From Tillus elongatus (Eukaryota > Arthropoda > Insecta > Coleoptera > Cleridae), in assembly GCA_964006375.1 (NCBI GenBank), contig OZ023269.1, forward strand, positions 128,597,309-128,661,308: a stretch of 64,000 bases of DNA, read 5' to 3'. The notes beneath the pieces were generated by a model. That model was not told the DNA's origin and did no database searches. It saw only the letters and a program-made list of their open reading frames with translations. Positions 51,870 to 62,941 of this stretch are shown here, in pieces (position 1 is the first letter of the stretch; every line of letters starts with the position of its first letter). The translations under genes were made by a program, and so were the position numbers.

Positions 51870-53052
51870 AATTTGGTTAAAGGAAAACAAACTTGAAATA
51901 TCTCACTCTTTCAATATTACAAACTAAATATTTATGATGAACTTTATCACAATAAGTTTCTCTTTCAGGAGAAGCTATTATGTGCAACAAAACACTGAAT
52001 GCGGAATGTATGTTAGCAAAACAATTCAACGAAAACAAATTAAATTAATACTGGTAACTGAACTGAATTTCCAGTTCTTAAAATAAAATGTCAATGTCAA
52101 TTGTTAATTTAAGTAAAAAGTCTTCTTCTTTTTTTATGAATTTTAAATTTACAATAAAAGCTGTAATTATGGTCACTTATTTGTTTATTTAATAAAATTC
52201 TGTGGGATTAGTAGTACATTGTTTTTACTTTTTATGGAACTTTCCAAAAAAATCATTTATAAGAAGTACCGACTTTTTAATTTTAGAAAAATGTTTCAGG
52301 TACATTGGTTTAGCAGAAACACTATTAATAACTAAAGTTGTATTAGAAAAATGTGTTAATATGTAAAGTTTTTGAAATGATTTCTGCGCTAAAAATTTAT
52401 TTAAGTCAAGTTATAGTATACATTTAAAGGTTATTTGTATTTCATCGGTGATAAGTTAAACTTTTCCGCCCATATTAAACATGAACAAGGTAAAATAGCT
52501 AAAGCTGTGGTACCATAGAGTAATTGAGATTCTCTACTAGTATTAATAGGCTACGAATACCCATAGATAAGGGAAGATATGGTAAAAAGTGCAAGAGGGT
52601 TTGTTCTAGTTTGGAGCTTCGTAAGAGGACTCCACAAGCGGAGACAAGGACACTTTAGTTGCTTTTCTTCCTTGTCTAAACATCGATATCAAGCGCAATG
52701 TGCCTGAGTTGAGTTTTCTCAATGAGATTAAGAGTAAAGTTTATTATCTCTTTGGAGCATATTTCTTTTACGGACACAAGCAGTTTGTAGAGTGAGTTGG
52801 TAGCAGCGAACACCCTAAAATTGTATTCGAGAGCGGACGAGAAACCACACATGGAAGAATATAGGAAAGTCTAAAATTACGATATATAATATAATATATT
52901 GTCTGGTAGAAAAAAGCATTTAATTCTCGTTCCTTTTTAATCATGTCAAACCCAGACGTGTTGACGTTTAGAAATAATAGATTTACCATAGACGATATAA
53001 ACAAAAGAGCCGTAGATGGAGCAGTCAGTCAGTAAGTAAAGCAGTGGCTAAG
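51870..53052. other. 5' flank of the Siva-like gene and unassigned DNA
   Basis: The 51870-52000 region should contain the promoter and 5' untranslated region, but no clear TATA or initiator motif was identified. The rest is AT-rich without a supported feature. Confidence 0.35.
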
Positions 53053-53282
53053 TTCACCAGGCACCAACAGTTGTCAACAGTTGAATAGTTGTGTATATGT
53101 ATACGTTCACCAGTACCGCTGCGTGACTGCTAGAACGCACTATGGCCAATTTTTTAAAGCGGAATGACAGACAAACGTCACAAAATTGTACTTCAAGTAA
53201 ACAGTGCGTCAGTGTCCAACCGCTGAAATGTATCGGTAGGTAGCAGATGAATGCTGAAACTTAGCTGTTGGCGCCTGTTGAA
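53053..53282. mobile_element. MITE with TTCACCAGGCGCCAACAG termini, copy 1
   Basis: The left end TTCACCAGGCACCAACAG (53053-53070) and right end CTGTTGGCGCCTGTTGAA (53265-53282) are inverted repeats with 16 of 18 matches. Interior words GAAATGTATCGGTAGGTAGCA and AGCGGAATGACAGACAAACG are shared with the element at 54433-54724 or sequence near 54350. About 230 bp, non-coding. Confidence 0.65.
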
Positions 53283-53799
53283 CCCTACAATTATTATTAT
53301 GAAACGAATAGGGGTGTGGTGCTAGTAAACGAGACTAATAAGAATTCTAGCTCAAAATATGAAAAAAGCAGTTTATAGAAGGCCAACTAAACTGTTTTTC
53401 GCAGTCTACGCTTATATTTACTTTTAATTTCCTTTCCCGCGCCAGTACGGCTATTCGCTTAGCATCGCGTAGCTATTTTAAGGGTTGAAACGCAGCTATC
53501 TTTCTTGTTGTTCACGTATACAGGAGTTCTAGGCATGTTTATGAAAAACTTTAGAAAACGGACATGTCGCTCATTTGTAAATTTTCCTTTGTGTACCATT
53601 AAAAAAAATACGTTGACCATCTTCAAAAGTAAAACATGTTCCACATTCTTACAGTTAAATTAGGTTTACTATTTTTTTTACAAAATCCATAAAAGAAAGT
53701 TGCTTGGTACAGACTCAACAGGAGGGGTGGATCCACATACTTTCCTAGAGCACGCTGTTTGCTATTACTTGGTAACTAACAATAGTAGTTCTAGTTTAT
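53283..53799. other. Unassigned DNA
   Basis: No feature recognised. Confidence 0.35.
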
Positions 53800-53885
53800 T
53801 TATCCTTCTGATGACACTAACGTTGTTAGCGAAACTATCGTCAGGTCTAAAAACTGTATTGCGATGAATTAGGTTTTCCAAATTG
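53800..53885 (+). ncRNA. Hammerhead ribozyme with Penelope-type tail, diverged
   Basis: CTGATGA at 53808-53814, extra C, stem II ACUAAC/GUUAGC (one mismatch at the base), GAAAC at 53831-53835, stem III AC-UAUC-GU and a GUC triplet at 53840-53842. The tail, with GCGATGAATTAGGTTTTCCAA, is a diverged form of the GGTGATTTGGGTTTTCTCAA block of the other units. No inverted partner. Confidence 0.6.
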
Positions 53886-54432
53886 TATTTACTCTTCAAT
53901 TGTTATGTCAAAAAATGTTGACAAAATGCTACAAATGTCAACAAAGAATATTGACAAAATGGTACAAATGTCAATATTTTTGACATTACAAATCAACTGT
54001 TTTTGACGTAACAATTCAACTATTGACAGCTGCTGGTAGCTCTTGGCGCCCAGCCAACTCGACCAATTACAAAGCAGTGCTTTTAAAAGATATAAGTATT
54101 TTGAAAGTATGTTTTTTCTCATAGTGCGAATATGTATCATAATATAAAATATATTATATTAATAAACTCGTAGATGTAGTACGTCTTTCACCTGAATCCC
54201 CTTCCTCTGCCCTATACCTTTGATATACAGCACGATGGAGGGCTGCCTACAAAAGTTGAGCCTACAAATAGTTGGGTCAACGTATGCGTTTACCATGCCG
54301 CTGTATATCTGCGGGAACTCAACGGCTGCCAATTTGTCAAAGTGAAATGACAGAAAACCGTCATAAAATAGGCCTTGAAAATAACAGTGGATTCATTAAT
54401 CTGCAATTGCTGTAATATGTATTTATGGCTGG
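53886..54432. other. Direct repeats and a partial MITE relative
   Basis: 53900-54010 repeats words such as AATGTTGACAAAATG and ACAAATGTCAA several times. 54290-54420 shares GGCTGCCAATTTGTC and AAATGACAGAAAACCGTC with the MITE interior. No gene was seen. Confidence 0.4.
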
Positions 54433-54724
54433 TTCACCATGCGCCAACAGCTCAGTTTAAGCGCCTATCTGCTGACTACCAATACATTTCAGAGGTTGGA
54501 GACTGATGAGCGCACTGTTTATTTTAAGCAGTGATATTTGGTGACGTTTGCAGCTTATTTCGCTTTGACAAATCGGCAACAGTTGAGTTCCAGCTGAAAC
54601 AAAATGGAACTAGTGAACGTTAATATTGTCACAACTGTTTAACTGCTGGCGCCTAGTACACTGTCAGCCATGTATCGATAGTTAGCAGATGGGCGCTTAA
54701 TCTCAGATATTGGCGCCTGGTGAA
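54433..54724. mobile_element. MITE, copy 2
   Basis: Ends TTCACCATGCGCCAACAGCT (54433-54452) and ATTGGCGCCTGGTGAA (to 54724) are inverted repeats of the same family as 53053-53282. The copy is about 60 bp longer than copy 1 and contains inverted subterminal words, CTGACTACCAATACATTTCA against GTATCGATAGTTAGCAG. Confidence 0.65.
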
Positions 54725-54783
54725 CTTCACAACGTTACGTTTTAAATGCCCACGCCTCCAATCCAAATTAGGGTTATATATCC

Positions 54784-54984
54784 TTGGATTTGAATAGGAA
54801 AAAGATCATAGATCACATAACACCTATCTTTATGTTATCAAGAAATTCTTTGACTTGTGTCATTTGTCATATGCGTTCAGAGTTTCCTGTCCTGTCGTGT
54901 CTTTATTTTAAATTTGAAGTAGATAAACTTGGTAAACTCAAAAGTAATGAAATTTGGAAACAATTCAGGACTCTTGTGCGATAA
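54784..54984 (+). other. Anonymous 66-codon ORF
   Basis: A frame with MDLNRKKIIDHITPIFMLSR and a Cys-x2-Cys (CVICHM). No family recognised and no splice or start context. It may be an eroded element or chance. Confidence 0.2.
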
Positions 54985-55080
54985 ATTATTCAAACGAAAG
55001 CTTCTGAGTGACATTTAAAAACATATTTGGTAGGTAGCTCATTATATTACCTAATGTTTTTTTTTATAAATAATTTGTTT

Positions 55081-55975
55081 AACCTGATAATTATTAGACA
55101 GTCTGAAGAATATTTAAAAGGTAGGTACCAAGTCTGTATATTGTTTTTGGAAAAGTAAATTTATACTGTTAATATCTTATAGTTTCTGTAGTTCTGCGTG
55201 ATAATAAGAAAATAAATATTCGAAGGGTATTATATAATAGTAGTAGCTAAAAACACTAAGTGAGTGGCGAACGTGTCGCCACCTAGTTCGGAACCAAGTA
55301 CTATGTTGTCACGCCCGCTCCAAATAATACAGAGTATTAAAAATAGAGACGGTATACAACTAACTAACAATTTAAAAAATTGTTAGCCCTGGCCCATTTC
55401 TACCCCAATATAGGGCTCTAATGAGAGCGAAACCGGTCTACGGTTCTAATTGTTGCGAGAATGCATCTAGTCTTACATAGTAGTAGCTATTCGATTATTA
55501 AATTAAAATGGTTTACTAAAATTGAATCACTCATTATTGTCAACAAATAATTAAAAAACAAATTCTATATTTATTAATAACAAAGTTTCCTATTGAGGTT
55601 TTGCACAATGCACAATACAGTTATTATAATTTGTTTAACCTAAGAATTATTAGACAGTCTGAACAATATTTAAAAGGTAGGTACTATTGAGTGTGTAAGT
55701 ATATTGTTTTTGGAAAAGTCGATTTATACTGTTAATCTATTATAGTTTCTGTAGTTCTGTGTGATAATAAGAAAATAAATATACGAACAGTATTATATAA
55801 TAGTAGAAGCTATTCAATAATTTAATTAAATGGGTAGGTAGTATAGTTTACTAAAATTAAATCACTCATAGTCAAAAAATAATTAAAAAACAAATTCTAT
55901 TTTGTTAATAACTAACTTTTCTATTGCAGTTTTCTGTTGGGGGTTTGTACAATCCACAATGCAGTTATGACCTGT
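55081..55975. repeat. Tandem duplication, ~556-bp offset, with an insertion in the first unit
   Basis: 55081-55250 matches 55637-55812 (TTATTAGACAGTCTGAA, TATTGTTTTTGGAAAAGT, TAGTTTCTGTAGTTCTG), and 55490-55636 matches 55811-55975 (GTTTACTAAAATT, AAAACAAATTCTAT). Without the 240-bp insertion plus target duplication the period is about 320 bp. Units are diverged by perhaps one base in ten. Confidence 0.75.
55250..55476 (+). mobile_element. Ribozyme-like mini-element (second family) with 13-bp target duplication
   Basis: 227 bp flanked by ATAGTAGTAGCTA at 55237-55249 and 55477-55489. The paralogous tandem unit near 55796-55808 reads ATAGTAGAAGCTA without an insertion. The sequence is the inverse of part of 42562-42835 (GGTTCCGA block, GGGCCAGGGCTAACAATTT on the other strand). 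CTAATGA at 55418-55424 and GAAAC at 55429-55433 with CCGGTCTACGG recall a hammerhead core with G5 replaced by A and a very short stem II. Confidence 0.75.
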
Positions 55976-56511
55976 TGTATCTGCAGTAACTGCATGAAAG
56001 GTATGTTCTCTGAACTTATTTTCATTTATGTTTTATTTTTTACTACATGTCTATACTAATGTAGGTTCGTACCTAATATATGTAACTGGTTTAAATTTTC
56101 TAAGGGATGTCAATTCTGACACTTTATTTTTCATATATCTACGTTTACCTTTTAAAATAATGTATGCCTATAAATATCAATTATTTAAGCACTTTTTGAA
56201 CAGCTGCAACTTTTTGACAGTGATGTTACAATAATAGGTACATTTATTTTGATGTTGAAACTAAAGCAGAAAGGAAACAAATGTTGTAACTATTATTACT
56301 TATTTATTTACAATTAATTATATAAATACATATGTACAAAATACACCGATATACAATAAAGGAGTGGCTATAGATATTTGTTTTGGTGCACCAGACTCCT
56401 GTCCACAGGCCTGGATTTCTTTTTCCTGCAAGATTAATTTTAGAATAAATAATTAATAAAAGAGTTGCCACAAAATATTAATAATCTAACTGCTTCAAAT
56501 TTAACCGATTG

Positions 56512-56606
<95 letters not shown>

Positions 56607-57189
56607 CAAAGTTTGTGCCCCGTGATGCCATATGTATCACCGGTCCACAAACCGTTATTTGGATAATTTGTGGACCAACTGTATTACTGGTGATATCATC
56701 TAATATTATATTACATGGACTGTTAAAATTTCTGGTACATAACAGTGGATGAATAAAATATGGCAGTGGTATATAAATGAACCAAGTGACATATACGACA
56801 AGTGGGTCCGCCAGTGACTCACTTTAGTCAAGTTTTGCATGCTAAAATAAGACAGTAAACAAAGTTGACAAGGAATATTGTTTATTTTTAATAAATGTGA
56901 AAAAAAAGTTGAAACAAGAAAAAAATATTTTAATTAAAAAATGTCGTTGTAGTGTCTTTTTTGAAAACAATCTAAACATAGCGCACAAGCTTTTGGACAC
57001 TCCTTGTGAAAACCAGTTTAGCTTTCTGTGCTGCTATTTTTTGTGACTTATATATTCAAAACATCTTTATTGCTACCTCGTACAGTAGTTGCCGTATTAC
57101 TCTTTCTTTATAAATGTCTGTTTCTGTGTCGAAGGTGAGCCACTTTCGTCGCATAGTTTAAATATTTTTACTCTGTATTTCGATCTTTT
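55976..57189. other. Unassigned DNA with an (AT)n tract
   Basis: An AT tract fills 56515-56600. The frames at 56028-56234 and 56465-56752 show no domain. No gene or further repeat was recognised. Confidence 0.4.
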
Positions 57190-57626
57190 TCCTGGAATAT
57201 ACTGTCGAAATGGTAATGCTAATTCAAAAGAGGTGTACTAATGTTGTCACACAGCAGAAATGAAAGAAACAGGAAAAAGTGTTTAGCGAACAGAAGAAAA
57301 GATTTATAAGCCTAAGTGCATTGTTGAATACAATAACAATGTGGGATCCGTAGACAAATCAGATATGCTACTATCATCCATCGAGAGTGTCTGAAAAACT
57401 ATTAAGTGGTATAAGAAGACCTTCATGCACCTTTTAGACCTTGCTGTCTTAAATTCATAATATAATGAAAACCACCAAACATGCAACACTTGCAAAATTT
57501 TACGTAGACTAGATTAAAGAAATCTTTGAAAAGTACCACACTTCACTGGCTCGCACAAGTGGAGAAAGAAGAACATATAAATACTGAAAGTCATTTGAGA
57601 TTAACCGAACGGCAGTTCCACACATA
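57190..57626 (+). pseudogene. piggyBac-like transposase C-terminal part
   Basis: Across frames the plus strand reads KRGVLMLSHSRN, then CIVEYNNNVGSVDKSDMLLS, IKWYKKTFMHLLDLAVLNS and finally LRLTERQFH. This matches the conserved YNxxMGGVDxSDQ, KWYKK and LDLAxxNS blocks near the end of piggyBac DDE domains. The DKSD box retains the Asp. The sequence is broken exactly by the CR1 insertion at 57627, before the Cys-rich knuckle. Confidence 0.75.
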
Positions 57627-58160
57627 TACCTTATATACTTCACAAATAAGGCCAAACCTTGAATACTGCTCCCACATATGGGGTGCCGCTGCCGCGTCTA
57701 CACTCGCTATCCTGGACTCCATTCAGAAGAGAGCTATACGTCTCATTGGTGACCCTACCTTCAGCCAATGGTTGCCATCCCTTGCCCACCGACGTGCCGT
57801 TGGTGACCTCTCTCTCTTTCTTTTATATATATCTGTACGGTCACTGCTCAGAGGAACTTTCTTCCATAGTTCCTCCACCTGCTGCCCCCAACAGATCTAC
57901 CAGGGGAACAGAGCGAATGCACCCTTTTACTGTCTAGGTCACCAGACATAGAACATCTTGTTATGCCCGCTCTTTTGTCTCGAGGACTTCCAAGTTGTGG
58001 AATCATTTGCCGGTACATGTTTTTCCTTCTCCCCCGGACCTCCAAACCTTCAAGTCCAGAATTAACAAGTTGCCTCTTTCCTCCTTATCGACACCCACGG
58101 TACGATAGTATTTAGGCTGTGAGCCCTCGTGGTGTGTTCTTAAAATTAAAAAAATATAAA
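57627..58160 (+). pseudogene. CR1/Jockey-type LINE 3' fragment, copy E
   Basis: From LYTSQIRPNLEYCSHIWGAA to the C-terminus and the 3' end block GGCTGTGAGCCCTCGTGG, with a short A-rich tail at 58140-58160. Frame changes occur after LSLF and at 57943. It is a 5'-truncated insertion into the piggyBac coding region. Confidence 0.85.
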
Positions 58161-58351
58161 AATTTCACTACTCAAAACGATTATATTCGCTTGGGGCCAT
58201 ACTGCTCCAAGCGAGTATATTCGCATATTGTATTTAATTATTTCACTGCGCCTAGCTGCTTCAAACACTACTCGCGGTTTGCGCGTGGAAATCGCCGCTG
58301 ACAAAAATATACTTATAGGCTTGGAGCAGTGGTCCGGTTCTGACCAAACTC
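58161..58351. other. Spacer with an inverted word pair
   Basis: CTGCTCCAAGCGAGTATATT (58201 region) and ATATACTTATAGGCTTGGAGCAG (58305 region) are imperfect inverted repeats of each other. The surrounding 190 bp may be a small unclassified element between two CR1 fragments. Confidence 0.35.
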
Positions 58352-59740
58352 GTCGGGAAGTGACTCATTACTTTGAATAACTTGGTTGTTCATTGTGATG
58401 GGTCTAGGGCTGGTGTATCTCTTATGATAAAGAAAGCAAGACTGAGATTTGATGGGAGTTGAATTGTACAAGATTTATACTTCTCCAGTCTAATATTTTT
58501 TGGAGATCCACGGAGACAGAACCCTCCATGAGTCTGCGATCTTCATCTAATTGGGCTAAAGAGACAGGCTTAGAACATTGTATATTTGAGTGGAGGGTGC
58601 TGTCGTTCGCGTAACTGTAAACTGGGTTGGATGTGCTAGAGAGGACGTCATTGATGTGGAGAAGAAACAAAGTAGGGGCTAAAGCTGAACCTTGAGGAAC
58701 TCCTGCATTAATTGGATACAGTTTAGAGGAATGGCATTCTACGACAACAGAAATGTTCCGGTTGGAGAGGAAATTTGCTGTCCAGGTACAGAGTATTGAT
58801 GGTAGGCCATAGGCCGGAAGTTTATTAAGCAGCGCTGCGTGCCAGACTTGGCCCAATGCTTTGGATATGTATAGAGCGACAATCTGGGATTCACCGTGTA
58901 GTTCCATAGATTTGTTCCTCCTATCCAAAGGATAGGAGGTCGGCAGTTGATCTGCGCTGACGGAATCCATAGCGTCTGTCGTGGATTAGACTGTGTTTTT
59001 CAAGAAATTTTGGTAATTCGGTGTTTATATACTTTTCCATCACTTTAGAGACGACTGAAAGGAGACATAGGCCTGTAGTTGCTAGGAAGCGCTTTGGATC
59101 CTTTCTTGGGGACGGGTTGTACTCGAGCAGTTTTCCAGTTACTAGGGAATATGCCTATTGTAAGATGTCTGAAACAGACAAGTCAGGACAGGAGCAAGTT
59201 GTGATGCGCATTTTTTGAGAATAATTGCTGGGATCTCGTCAAGACCAGAGGCTTTCCTGGTATTAAGAGAAGAGATCATCTTTCGTACCTTTTTAGTTTT
59301 GAAAATGATATCCGTGATTTTATGCGCGACATTGGGGACTGTTTGCGGTTGAACATTTGGAGGTGGGCTGAGAGTAGAATTTTCGGCGAACAACAAGGCA
59401 AAAAGTTCAGCCTTGCCCAGGGCGGTAGAAACAATTTCATCCCCTGAGACAAGAGGTGGGAACGTGCTCTTGCAGAAATTATTCCCAATAGATTTAGCAA
59501 GAGTCCAGAAGGGTTTGCTGCTGTTGGAGCTTAAGAGGACTTTGTTTTTGATGTGGTTATTAAACTAGTTTTTTGCCTCAGAAAGAATGCAGACATAGCG
59601 GTTTCTTGCGTCGTTAAATGCTTGACGGTTTTCTTGACTGGGATTGTGTAGAAGCATTTTGTGAGCTTTAGATGTTTCAAGTCTGGCCTTGTCACAGGAT
59701 TTAGAGAACCAGGGCTTTTGAGTGGCCCAAGAGGAGGTTA
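58352..59740 (-). pseudogene. CR1/Jockey-type LINE fragment, copy F
   Basis: The minus strand runs from KPWFSKSCDKARLETSKAHK through NTRKASGLDEIPAIILKKCA, VQPVPKKGSKALPSNYRPM, HAALLNKLPAYGLPSILCTW and INAGVPQGSALAPTLFLLHI. The catalytic box reads YANDST where YADDST is expected. It ends at QVIQSNE-equivalent sequence, so the 3' end and tail are missing. A stop and several frameshifts are present (near 59575, 59080 and 58960). Confidence 0.85.
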
Positions 59741-59744
59741 AATT

Positions 59745-60653
59745 GTTTAAAAATACAAATATTGCAGACACAGTTGTAGTTTTTCAATAAACTAGCGTCA
59801 GTTTTACTTACATATTTATGGTCATAGAAGCATCCTGTTAATCTTTTTCTTTCCAAATCATTTAGTTCCCTCTTCTGGCATGGTAATTCATCAAACTCAT
59901 TTTCATATTCAATTGGTTGTGGAGTATTGGTTAGTCGTTTAAGAAAGTTGGAATTGGATGAATCACTTAATTTATTTACTGCTATCAATAACATATTGGT
60001 AAATGGTATTTTTGTTATATAATAGGCACTAGAAAAGATATATGATTATAACATTAGGTAAACATAAATGGTTTCATTATAATTATATTTCCTATAAATA
60101 CGTTCATCAGAGAATAAAAATATTACCTCCCAACAATTTGGTTGGACTATAATTGCGAAATGGTATTTTTGTTATATAATACACCAATTGACCATAAACA
60201 GTGTAAGAATGTACATAGACAAAAGATTTACAAAAACTGGTAACATATGGTGTCATTTTTCTATTTTCGATACAAGATTTGTGAAAAACTTCCTACTATA
60301 CTGAGTCTAAATTTAGTACTCTCTTACCTTTCTCCCTCTTCATTATATTCAGTGGTATGTGAAGACGGCATTTTATTCTTTTGGAAAATAAAAAGTGTTG
60401 ATTGCTGTTCACACGGCAAGTAATGGGGTCTAATTTCTTCATCGTCATAATCATTTGAATAATCTGCAGCACTGGAATTATCAGCTGCCAAATGTTCGTT
60501 AGGGATTGTTGAAGTTATCTTTGTGAGCTGTTCACTTAACTCCTCATCTGTATATTCTGGTGCCTGCTCAGCAGCATAAGCAAAATGATGACCCCATATA
60601 CTTGAAGAATCAAATACACAAAATTCAAATAGAATCCATGTCAGTTTTACCAT
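59745..60653 (-). other. Two possible exons of an unidentified gene or element
   Basis: A minus-strand frame from 60653 to 60327 is acidic (ITSTIPNEHLAADNSSAADY, SNDYDDEEIRPHYLP) and ends at a GAGAAAG|GTAAGAG donor-like site. A second frame (59990-59760) encodes NKLSDSSNSNFLKRLTNTPQ and RLTGCFYDHKYVSKTDASL. Joining the donor to the nearest acceptor (near 59982) gives a stop, so the two cannot simply be spliced. Acidic leaders like the first occur in piggyBac transposases, but a host gene is equally possible. Confidence 0.3.
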
Positions 60654-61680
60654 TATCCAATGGTAGATTGACTCGAGAAATCCTTTTGGCTAAAACATAG
60701 ATGATCTCATTAAGTTTAAAGGCATTCATCAAACTTCATTTTATTGGGGTATTTAAAAGTCACCATCCACTTCTGGAAAGTTACCAAATCCGTAAACACT
60801 AGATTAGGGGAAAAAATACCAATATAATCGACCGATTAATGAACACCTTCAAACCAAAATTTTTGTACTTTTTCGGGTGAAATCAGTTTTAAGAAGCCGC
60901 ACTTTAAAACCACGTTTTGCAGCGACTCATTCATGGGCACATTATTTTCTGTTTCGGCAGAATGTTTATTTGTTACGAAGTTCTCTTTCATTATTTGTAC
61001 AACAACCTGTGTTTATTACTGCCGGAGGCTAATTCATTAGCACTTCGTCAGTAAGACCTATAGGCAATATTAATAACGATGCGAAAGTTTTTTTAAACAC
61101 TTGATGATCTGTTTAAATCCAACCTTAAATGAAGATGCAATATATCATCAATTAAGGTAATTCTTACCTTTACCAGTACTCGAATTTTGACGCGGAAGGC
61201 GTAGAACCTCTAGAGTCTCTAGTCTGACACAGTTATTTTTATTATTAACAGCAATTTTCTTAGTAAACTAAACTATTCGCACCACAGGTTCCCTGGTGCC
61301 TACGGTTTACACTGCTATAGCTAACTCGAAAAAGTCGCATGTCCAAAACCATGTGGGACTTCCGATCAACAGGTACTCGCCTTTGACGCTGCAGATGCAT
61401 TTGCCCAAGTTTTGCTCGCATAGGCACTTAGTGTCTCAAACCAGCGGTGGACATCTTTCATTTAAGAGTAAGTTACTTGGAAACTATTAGTTTCAAGACT
61501 CAAGGGTTAAGTCTATTGTAAAGAGCGACTTCGATTTATCGGGAATCGATAAAACCTCCATTTTGCAAAAATGTGAACCAGAAGGGAAAATTAATGTTGC
61601 ATGCTAGAGCTAGATATTAATTTATAGAGAAATGTTGCATCATACACTGTAACGAAGTTACTTTTTAGTGTAGTAGTAGT
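60654..61680. other. Unassigned DNA
   Basis: No supported feature. A frame at 61296-61490 has no domain. Confidence 0.35.
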
Positions 61681-61830
61681 AGTAGTAGCAGTGGTGGGGA
61701 GGCCAACGCCAAACAAGTAGGTCACAATGGGCCCTTTTTGCCAAACCCAGCAACCATGCTCTACTCTTCCTCAGTCCAAGAGCATAGCTCTCGCCCACCC
61801 CCAGCCCTCGATGTATATTCCTGCCTCGGT
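61681..61830. repeat. GC-rich repeat-like block
   Basis: Contains CACAATGGGCCCTTTTTGCC, whose inverse resembles AAAAAGGGTCCGCAATGGCC on the minus strand of the SINE at 62350-62740. It is preceded by a TAG-trinucleotide run (61671-61689). It may be a SINE body fragment. Confidence 0.35.
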
Positions 61831-62330
61831 GGATCTTTTTAGTGTAAATATGTATGGAGTTTTAAGCACTGAAATTATTTCACGACGAGATATATATACT
61901 TAAGATTGCTCATATACCGAAATATAAAAGTGCCAAATTCACTTTTCTATAATATAAATTTAGCTTAATCATATATTTTAGTGTTAAGCTCCTAAATTAT
62001 TTTCCGAAGAGATATCTAATTAAGATTGCTCACATACCGAAGTATACAAATGCCGAGTGCTACTTGTCTGTAAATCTAATTTTAGTTTAAATATGGATTT
62101 AGTTTTGAACAGCGAAAATATTTTCCGAAGAGATATCTAATTAAGATTGCTCACATATGGAAATATACAAATTTCGAATTTAGCTTTTCTGTAAATATAA
62201 ATTTAATTTAACCTTATATTATTGTCCGATGACATATTTAACTAAGATTATTTTCATGTCGAATTTTATACATCCCGAATTTATTTTAATTTATAAGTTT
62301 GTAGAGCGAATTGTTTTCCGAGCGATATCG
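61831..62330. repeat. ~120-bp tandem repeat, about four units
   Basis: TAAGATTGCTCA recurs at 61901, 62021 and 62142, and a diverged TAAGATTATTTTC at about 62243. Shared words include GATATCTAATTAAGATTGCT, CACATACCGAA and TTTTCCGAAGAGATATC. The first three are regular; the last is shortened. Confidence 0.75.
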
Positions 62331-62349
62331 TAGTGTTTCATGTACGCGT

Positions 62350-62740
62350 TTCACTGTAATAAACGTGAGACACGGGACTTAGCTCCCCCTACCCAACAAG
62401 CAAGGTAGTAGTGGAAGCGATAAACTTTAAAGCTGATAAGAGCCCTCTATATAAGAACGCTTCCACTGTACACCGGCAATAAGCCTGTCCGTGATGTTAT
62501 CAAGTGAGTTAGATAGTAAGGAAGTAAAAGGTAAGATGCTTACTGGCAATCAGGCCATTGCGGACCCTTTTTGCTCATCTAAACTAACCTACCCTCCACC
62601 TTGAGCTCGATCTCAACGACGACAGTGATTTGAAAAATCATCCGGCGCCGGTGAGTCTCGAACCGTCGTCCCCCGAGTCCGTATTGGAAAGTCTGAATCG
62701 CCTTTCCCGCACGGCCACGGAGGCGCTCAAGTAAGTAAGT
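62350..62740 (-). repeat. tRNA-derived SINE, second family
   Basis: On the minus strand from about 62728: GCGCCTCCGTGGCCGTGCGG gives an A box (TGGCCGTGCGG), and GACGGTTCGAGACTCA a B box about 50 bp on. An acceptor-like GCGCC/GGCGC pairing brackets the head. Pairing in the T arm is poor, so it is tRNA-derived rather than a tRNA gene. The body (GATGAGCAAAAAGGGTCCGC) runs to about 62350. It differs from the family at 1-215 and 868-1207. Confidence 0.6.
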
Positions 62741-62845
62741 AAGCCAGCCGTTCTCCAGTGAACAAGTGCCGCCGCAGTTTAGTTTGCCCAGGGTTAAGAG
62801 ATATTTTCTTGTTACTTCCCTTTCTTGGACTGTGTAAGTCCGTGT

Positions 62846-62941
62846 CCAACATGTACCACTCGGTAAAGCTATGAGCTATAAGCTGAACCGATATTCCCCT
62901 CCTATTCTCTTGGGTCGTGTACGTACGTGCCCCCAAATATT
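62846..62941 (+). repeat. Decayed edge unit of the 96-bp satellite
   Basis: AGCTGAACCGATATTCCCCT and CTCCTATTCTCTTGGGTCGT are recognisable, but the first half of the unit (ACCACTCGGTAAAGCTATGA) is strongly diverged. Array-edge decay of this kind marks the natural left boundary of the satellite. Confidence 0.75.

Noticed and set aside
57627..59740. Twin-primed CR1 insertion (one element with an inverted 5' part)
   Set aside because: In twin priming the inverted part lies upstream of the 3' part; here it lies beyond the poly(A) side, so two separate fragments are more likely.
62640..62730. tRNA gene with a long variable arm (Leu/Ser type)
   Set aside because: A and B boxes are present, but T-arm pairing fails and the acceptor stem is only five pairs; SINE is the better explanation.
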